NCBI GenBank assembly: GCA_016859345.1 | Contig: CM029122.1 | Coordinates: 975,501 to 1,039,500 of the forward strand | From: Istiophorus platypterus | Lineage: Eukaryota; Chordata; Actinopteri; Istiophoriformes; Istiophoridae | Direction: 5' to 3' | Length of the DNA: 64,000 nucleotides | Position numbers and translations under genes: made by a program | The notes under the pieces: generated by a model | Seen by the model: only the letters and a program-made list of their open reading frames with translations | The model's database searches: none | Told to the model about the DNA's origin: nothing | In this document: positions 52,501 through 61,500 of the stretch, in pieces | Position numbering within the stretch: the stretch's first letter is position 1 | Layout: each line of letters opens with the position of its first letter

Positions 52501-55500
52501 CGGCTGGCAAGAAAAAAAATTCAAGACGATTGAAAATGAAATTTAATACCTTCTAAGGCTATTTTCATTGAGTGGACCTCAATACTTTTTACAACTTGTT
52601 AAGACCTGCTTATGTTCTGCTTGATCAAAAGGTGTTTAACAAAATGCTATTCAACTTAATTCTGTCTTAGAAAGTCTTAAATTGAATCTGGTGAACACTG
52701 CAGAAACTCTACTTAAAATTCTAATATCAATAAATGGTGAAAACATTTGTCCCCCCTCTATGTCTCAGAACCACCCACTCTGGACATGGACTTCAGAGAC
52801 AAGATGATGGTGAAGGTGGGAGAAAGCTGCACGCTGTCAGGACGCTACAAAGGCAAACCAGCCCCAGCCGTCACCTGGAAGAAGAACGACGAGGAGCTGA
52901 AGGCCGATGAGGAGATCGGCCTCCACACCACCGCCCGCCATCTCAGCCTAAACATCAGCAAGGCCAAGAGAGAGCACAGTGGCCGCTACTGCGTCAGCGT
53001 GGAGAACGCTGCCGGAACCCGCGCAGGTTTCTGCACCATAACTGTAGTTGGTGAGTCGCTGCTCCACTATGACTCACTAAGTTCACATGCAGGTTTGAAG
53101 AAAGTCAAAAAAGTTGTTTTCTACTGCAGCAGTGTTAAACTAAAAGCTGCAGCATTATTTCATAATATTCACCTGCTGGTGCAACTTGGAATTTTAAACA
53201 TCAAAGTGCAGGATTATGAACCTCTAGCTTTGGTTGGAACTATAAAACATACAGTCGATCCAATAACCAGATTTACACCGGGAACGGAGGCAATAATAGT
53301 GAGGAAAGGCAAACTTGAGAGGGAAAGAAGAGTAGTGAGTTAGTTTGTATGTGACTTGAAACGCACAGAAAACAGTATAACTACATTATGTACTATACTC
53401 AAAAATGGGATACGTCTGAGCATTCAAGACCTTAAGATTTTATGTAGCTTGGAAAAAACAAGATTTCTTTTCATATGTACAATTAAGGGACTGTTCAAAG
53501 TAAAATGTGGTGATCAACCTTTGCATAGGTGTGAAAAATATGATTAAGATAATTGTGGATGTATTGTATATAATAACTGGGCAGACCTCAGGTCACACCT
53601 TTTTACAAAGCCTTGGGGTAAAGCAGAGCTTATAGCTCAAAGCTTTATACAAAAATGTGAGATCTAAGTATTTGTACAAAATGTTCATATATTTCTTTTT
53701 TGAGAGTTAAAGCACGTTTTTTTTGACAAGAGTTGGGAAAAGTGAGATATTTTACTTTTTTGGTTAGATTTTATTTTAGCTCACCAGTTTTAGATAACTC
53801 CACAATGGCCTTTGTTATTTTTTCTATTTGTATTTGTCCATCTGTCACATGGCTCCAAATTTTAAAATTCAAATGGAAAAAAAAGAAAGGTTTTTTTTTA
53901 AATTTGACTTTAAATAAACCCGGAGAGTCACCTGTATGAATGCTTCCTCCTGTCAGACCGTCCTCAGCCTCCAGAGGGCCCTGTGGTGTTCAACGAGGTC
54001 TACAGGAACTACATGGTTATCTCCTGGAGTCCTCCTCTGGATGACGGAGGCTGTGCCATCTCCAACTACATCATTGAGAAAAGAGATACCAACAGAGACC
54101 TGTGGATGCCAGTCACCTCCTCCTGCACTAGGACCACCTGCAAGGTGAGGAGGAGATAGTTTAACTAGAGAAAAATACTAGACGCCTTAAATCCATCACT
54201 AAAACCTGATATGTGAATTTCAGTATGCTTAATAAATTCTGTGATGCTCACCCAAAATATCCCAGGTGAAAAATGGAATTTAAGATGGTTAGGATTTTGT
54301 CATTTTATTCAATTTGTTTCCTCATAAAAATACAGCGGTATAAAAGTTACAACATATACAGAGCTGAAGGCGAAATAAAGAATTTCCATCTTATTCTAAC
54401 CCTCAACAATTTAGAAATAAGTGGCTAGTTAACCATAATTGTATACATGGATTATGTTCAAGGTACTGATTTTTTGTATATACATGTAAAAATCCAGTAT
54501 ACACTAGTTTATTTTTATATACCAATATATTTTCTCATACAAACAAACATTAAGACTAATAGAACTACAGTGCAGATGGGGAGTATGATTAATGATTTTA
54601 GGATAATGACTTTTAAATAACTAGGACTGGATAACACTTAATGAGTGTCAGAATCTTTTTTTAAATTTATTTATTTTTCATTCAACAGCAGGGGCCAAAG
54701 ATCTCAAATGCAAAACGTTTTCTAAACACAAGCAGCCGTACAATAACTTAAATACAATACTCATGAATTTTTGATTTGAATCAGGAAATATCTGACCAAA
54801 GAATAAGTTAGCGAGATATGGAATCTGACAAGATAATTGATGTTAACTTTCAGTCGTAGATCGTTTTTTATGGTAGTACAGATACATTTCAGTTCCTAAG
54901 AAAAGTTTATTGGGGCAAATATTGTTTTTTTAAACCAAAAACTAGACATTAACTCTTAAGCACTTACATTCCCCTACTGCTGTTTGTTGCTTTAGGTGCC
55001 GAAGCTGATTGAGGGTCGTGAGTACATCATCAGGATCATGGCTCAGAACATCTACGGCATCAGTGACCCCCTCTTGTCTGCAGAGACCAAGGCCAGAGAC
55101 ATCTTCAGTAAGTCCTGACAAACTTACTGACCAATCTACTGACAGGGGTCACTGTTTGTATGTTACCTGACACCTGTAGTGAAAATGAAATATCGCCAAG
55201 TGTCTGACCAGTGTGACTGCTTCCATAACAGAGGTGCCCGACGCTCCTAAACAGCCCACAGTGAAGGAGGTTTACCATGACTCAGCCCTCATCAGCTGGG
55301 AGCCACCTGCAGATGGAGGAAAACCAATCACAGGCTACATTGTGGAGAGGAAGGAGACCATGGCAAACAGGTACTAGCAACCTCTGTAGTTTGGAGGACT
55401 AAGTTTATTTACTTGATATATATCTCATATAAAAAAGAGAAAAAAATAAAATCATCATCAGCTTTGAGTAATTGTTTCACTACTCTAACATAAAAGTATA

Positions 55501-58500
55501 ATGAAATTAGTGTCTTCAGGAAAATGTCCTTTTTAAAGAAAACTATAGTTTTATTTGTTATGTCCACATAACAAATAAAACTAAAAAGGATAATCATGTT
55601 GCTATAAATATAGTGTCTAAAAAATTCAAGCTTTCAATTAACAGCTTAGCTTACAACTTAAAAAACCCTAAAATGTTAAATAGTCGGGCTGCACACCATA
55701 ATATAAACATGTTTCTTAGTGGCTAATGGATTAACTTACATTTTTGCCCCAGATGGGTTCGCTGCAACACAGAGAGAATCCATCCAAAGGTGGAGTACTG
55801 GGTGACAGAGCTGTTGCAAGGTTGTGAGTACGAGTTCAGAGTCAGCGCTGAGAATGAGGTGGGAGCCGGAGACCCAAGCCCTCCAACCAAACCTGTCTTT
55901 GCCAAAGATCCCATAGGTAAGTTCACCTCTTAGAACCATGATTCATTTATTGCTATTACTATATAAACTAACTACAAATTTCCTCTATCTTCTGCTATCT
56001 TTTGCAGTGAAACCCGGTCCACCAGTGAACCCCAAGGCCATCGACTTCACCAAGGAGTCAGTGACTCTGTCCTGGGAGCCGCCTACTGACACTGGCAGAG
56101 GAAAAATCTTCGGATACCTGTTGGAGTTCCAGAAAGCTGGAGAGAATGAATGGCACAAGGTAAGATGGATTTCAAATTACCATGGAATTTAATAGGCAGA
56201 TTACCATTGAATTTGTTGCCCAAAAAAATTGCATTTTTGATTTTAGTGATCCCATGACACTACATTTTTTAAAATATAAGTGAAATGTGTCATTGAGCTC
56301 TTGTCCTTTTGCTGTTCTCAGGTGAACCAGACTCCAGACTCCTGCCAGGAGACCAAATTCAAGGTCATCAACCTGGAAGAGGGTTCGCTGTACCGCTTCA
56401 GAGTCATGGCCGTCAACGCTGCCGGAGAGTCTGACCCTGCTAACGTGAGGGAGCCGATCAGAGTGCAGGACAGACTTGGTAAGGCGGTGTTTCAGTATTA
56501 TCTGGTCCACCTTCCGATCTGATATTACAAAGTTAAAGACCAGTAATTCTCACTAATTCATCTGTTAATGTCTCTTGTGTTCTTTCTCTTCCCCCTTGTC
56601 ACCCATCAGAACCCCCAGAGCTGATTCTGGATGCCGGAATGACCCGAGAGGTGAAGGCCATGGCTGGCACTCACATCACTCTGATGGCCGCCATCAAAGG
56701 CGTCCCGTTTCCCACAGTAAGCTGGAAGAAGAATGACACCGAGGTTCCTACCAGGGCCGACATTGAGACCAACCAAGCAGGCACTAAGCTGGAGATGAGG
56801 TTCTGTAACCGTGGTGACTGTGGAGACTACACCTTAACTGTCGAAAACCCAGCTGGATCCAAGACCGTCACCTGCACTGTGCTGGTCTTTGGTAAATATT
56901 GCACAAAATAAATATTCCGTCAATATTTGGTGAAGACAATCTGTTCTCACTGTGATTGATATATCACACTTGGTATGTTACATTTTGTATCTGCCTAATA
57001 TGAAAATTCAGGCTCAGCAGTTTTGTGACATTCTTCATATGTCTTCTTCAGATAAACCTGGTCCAGTCCAGCAGCTACGGGTGTCTGATGTCAGGAGTGA
57101 CTCTGCCTACCTGTCCTGGAAAGACCCAGAGGACAATGGCGGTACTCGCATCACAAACTTTGTTGTGGAGAAGAAAGACACAGCATCCACTCAGTGGGTC
57201 CCTGTCTGCTCCACATCCAAGAAACGCAGCATGATGCTGAAGCATCTGATGGAGGGCACATCCTATATGTTCAGAGTCGCTGCTGAGAACCAGTATGGCC
57301 GCAGCGAATACGTTGAGACACCTAAGGCCATCAAGGCAATGAACCCGCTCTGTGAGTAACAACAGTCAACACTTAATCAGCAAATGTAATATGAATTATT
57401 CTTTGCTATTTTAACTCAGAAAACGAATTATACAAAGAATATACTAAAATTATTTGCAAAGGGGATAAACATCCTAGGATTTTTTTTCTATTAATTTACA
57501 AGGAGAAAATGGACAGTGTTTTTTCATACATATAATTCGGTTTGCCAATTTGTTAGTTTACTTCCAGATCCAAAGTTTTCATTTTCATTTATTACCTGAA
57601 AAAAAAACTGAGAATCATTTCCTCCACTTTAAAGTATAGAATTTAGAATATTTAAAAAAATACAAATTAATCAATTTTGTACAGGCAAATAATTTAATAA
57701 AATGTCCAAGCTTACTAAAAAAAGAAAATAAAAAGAAAACTTGCATCGAAAAAGTCACTGAAACACAAAATTTTCCTGGGCACCCTTCACTAATATTTGG
57801 TGGCGGAAACTTTAACAACAATGGCAGTATCTTAATATTTCTTGTAGCTATTTAGAAGCCTCTTGCACCTGTCTGCTGGTGGTTTCCATCACTTTTGTGT
57901 TATGTGTTCACGGTCTTTTAAGTTTGCAGAACTCCTTTTTTACAATGGAAGATTTCAGCTCTCTCCAAAGGTTTTCAATGGAACTTTGGTTCCTGGCCAG
58001 TTTAAAACGGTCCATCTTTTCCTTTTTAACCATCTTTTGTGCTACCAGATGTGTTCTTTGGGTTATATCTCCGCTAAAAGACCTTCACATCAAACCTAGT
58101 TTTCTGACACCAGGTAACACATTCCACAGAAAATGCCTTGGTCATCTTCTGATTTCATCATTCCTTTTTATACATCCACTGCTTCCAGTAACAGCAAATC
58201 AGCCCCACACACCTTTTTGTGCCTTTCTTTCACTAATTGAGTTTCTTCAGTTTCATGTTCTGGAAGCAAGTGTTAACTGTTAACAGTTTTATAAGTGTGA
58301 AACCTCTTCATAACATTACAAACTGTTTAAACAGGGGTTTTAAGATCCTTGGCGATTGTCTTGTAGCCTTTGGAATTGTTAAGACAGCTCTCTTGTCTTT
58401 ACCATCGTGAAAAAGAAATTGGCCCATTCAGCCCATTTTTATGTAGTAAAACCATCATATGATGATGCACCACACATTTTATGGCTGCATTTTTTATTTC

Positions 58501-61500
58501 ACTATACAAAAGTGTTTTTCTGTTACTGTTCTTCACTAACTTTTGAAATTTTATTAAATATTTTGATAATACAAAATAGAGTCTATGTCATGAATACCGA
58601 AACTCACCAGTTCGTACATAAATGTCTGTTTCAGTCCCTCCTGGTCCTCCTAAAGACCTGCACCATGTTGACGTGGATAAGACTGAAGTGTGGTTGGTCT
58701 GGAACTGGCCCGACCGCAATGGAGGAAGTGAGATCACAGGGTTCCTTGTGGAGTATCAGGAAGAGGGAGAGAGGGAGTGGGATGAGTGGAAGACCGTCAG
58801 CATCCCTGAGAGTCATGTGACTGGCCTAGAGGAAGGAAAGACCTACCGCTTCAGAGTGAAGGCTGAGAATGCAATTGGCCTCAGCAGACCTGACACCACT
58901 GTGCCTATCCTCTGCCAGGAGAAACTGGGTAAGATACAGGATGAAAGCCCAGAACTCTGTCAGAGGAATTTTACACTGGATCAACTATGAATCATTTATA
59001 AACTGAGAGTGTTCCAGTTTTTACTCTCAGTTGAAATTAGAAGTTCAGAGGCTTTCTGTAACTCTCGTTTAGTCCACATTAGCAAACTAATGTAACTTGA
59101 ATTGGTCCTTAGCATCAGCCATTACCTCAATGTTGGTGCTCAAAACAAAGAAATGCTCTTATTGCACCTGTTGTTGATCATCTGTTGTCCCTTTAAAACT
59201 GATTATTCTGTGGTTTTCAAAATAATGAGTATAGTAGCAAGGGTTGACCTTTCCTTTTCGATGTCCACAGTGCCCCCAATTGTCGAGGTTGACGTTAAGC
59301 TCATTGAAGGCATCATTGTGAAGGCTGGCACCACCATCAGGTTGCCAGCTATCATGAGAGGAATCCCCGTTCCCACTGCTAAGTGGTCCATTGAGGGAGA
59401 AGAGATCATTAGCCAAGGCAATGTCAAGATTGACACTGACAACTACTCCACTGTGCTTAGCATTAATGAGTGCACGAGGAACCACACTGGCACCTACCTG
59501 CTCACTGTATCAAACCCAGCTGGAACCAAGACAGTAGCCTTAAACGTCACTGTCCTTGATGTTCCTGCTGCTCCAATTGGACCTGCCAACATCCTGGAAG
59601 TCACCCCTGACTCCATGACGATTGAATGGCGTCCTCCCAAGGATGATGGTGGCAGCCCCGTCACCAACTACATTGTGGAGAAGAGAGAGTCCAACAAGGA
59701 GACCTGGGGAGGTGTGAGCTCTGGCAGCCTCGCCACCCAGCTCAGAATCACACGCCTACAGAAGGGAGTGGAGTATGTGGTTCGGATTCGTGCTGAGAAC
59801 AAGATGGGCATTGGTGCTCCTCTGGAGAGCAAGCCCACTGTTGCTGAGCACACCTTCATGCCACCCAGCCACCCTGGTAAACCACAGACGTCCGATATTT
59901 CAGAAGATGCTGTTACAGTTGGCTGGACCATGCCCCTGTCTGATGGTGGCAGCCAGATCACCGGCTACATCATTGAGCGAAGGCACAAGGGAGGAAAGTG
60001 GATCCGTGTCAATAAGACACCCTGTAAGGACCTGAGGTACAGAGTCCTGGGTCTATATGAGGGCAATGAGTACGAGTTCAGAGTGTTTGCTGAGAATATT
60101 GCTGGCTACAGTGGCCCCTCTCCAATCTCTGACCCCTGCAAACCGTGCAGGCCTATCACAGTCCCTAGTCCCCCTGTAAACCCCAAAGTTAAAGATTACA
60201 GCAAGACCACTGCTGACTTGGTGTGGACCAAACCTACGAAAGATGGAGGCAGCCCTATCCTTGGCTACACAGTGGAAATGAAGAAAGCAGATACTGAAGA
60301 ATGGAAGAAAGTTAACCTGGATGATTTCATCAAGCAGTGCGCCTACAGGGTGAAGGGTTTGGAGGAGGGTGTGACCTACAGATTCCGAGTCCGTGCCTCA
60401 AATATGATTGGAGATGGAGAGCCGAGAGAAATCCCAGAGTCAATCACTGCTCAAGATATCCTCATCCCCCCAGAGATTGAGATGGATGCCACCTGCCGTG
60501 AGCGTGTCACTGTGCGTGTCGGACACAACATCAACATCATAGGTTACATCAAGGCCCGTCCTGACCCCGAAGTGCTTTGGCTGAAGGAGGAGTCCGTTCT
60601 GGAGATCAACAAACGTGTCAACATCATTCAGAACCTGCCTGTGGTCAACTTGCGGATCAAAGAAGCTACAAGAGATGACCATGGCAAATACATCCTCAAG
60701 GCTTCAAATGAAGGTGGTGAGGCCTCCTGCACCATCACAGTCAATGTGCTAGACAGACCCAGCCACTGCCAGAACCTGCACATTACCTATGCAACCAAGG
60801 ACTCGTGCATGATCAACTGGGAGGCCCCTAAAGACAACGGTGGATCTGAGATCACCAACTACATCGTGGAGTGCCGTGAGCCCAGCATTAGCATGTGGTC
60901 TATGATCTCCTCCAACTGCACTAATCGCAAGATCAAGGCCAAGCTAATGGAGGGCCACGAGTACCTGTTCCGTGTCTGTGCTGAGAACAAGATGGGGCCT
61001 GGACCCTCTGTGGAGACCAAGACCCCTCTGCTGGCCATTGACCCCATCGAGAAGCCTGGCGAGCCTGAAAACTTCCGAGCCACTGACATTGGTAAGAACT
61101 ACGTCTATCTGAGATGGAGGAAGCCTGACTATGATGGTGGCAGCCCCAACCTCTCCTACAACCTGGAGCGCAAAGCCAAAGATGCTGAGGAATGGGAGAA
61201 ACTTAACACTGGCACTCTCACCGACACCTTCTTCCTGGCTGACAAGTGTGTAGAGAACCAGACATACACCTTCAGGTAGGCTATTGCATTCATATTGTTC
61301 ATACTTTCGCAGGGTGCCTTGTTTTGTAGTACCCAATCTAGTAGAAAATAGCTTTAAAACAATTATTCTTTTTATTTCTTATCCAGGGTGCAAACTGTCA
61401 ATGAAGGAGGTGAAAGTGGCTGGGTGAAACTTGCCGATATTCTGGTGAGGGAGGAGATCCAGAAGCCTGTCATTGACCTGAAGCTGGCCGGATCATTGAC

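Larger units (their letters stand above)
145..59270. other. Long introns with nothing recognised
   Basis: I see no gene, RNA or clear element in these introns over 300 bp: 145-722, 1731-2282, 5362-5972, 8376-8759, 9027-10153, 16609-17557, 18623-19282, 19553-20043, 21822-22384, 23436-23798, 24069-24698, 26053-26536, 26725-27158, 28170-28809, 29345-29884, 30576-30929, 31722-32058, 33510-34332, 35005-35447, 36675-37256, 37560-38117, 44296-44748, 45400-45714, 46855-47645, 47961-48860, 49085-49567, 50111-50691, 50995-51374, 53051-53956, 54145-54995, 55371-55752 and 58929-59270. Most are AT-rich. 20311-21542 has a T-rich tract (about 20645-20850). 35751-36176 has an aaggcaaggtaaggcagg stretch like the head of a fish repeat. 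13444-15650 holds a short C-run/CA tract near 14687-14708. Confidence 0.6.

Noticed and set aside
52747..53343. 198-codon frame extending past Ig A38
   Set aside because: Only 52769-53050 is exon. The rest follows a gtgagt donor and has no Ig or Fn3 similarity.
57863..58283. Plus-strand frames of 78 and 134 codons
   Set aside because: Antisense of an inactive Tc1/mariner remnant.
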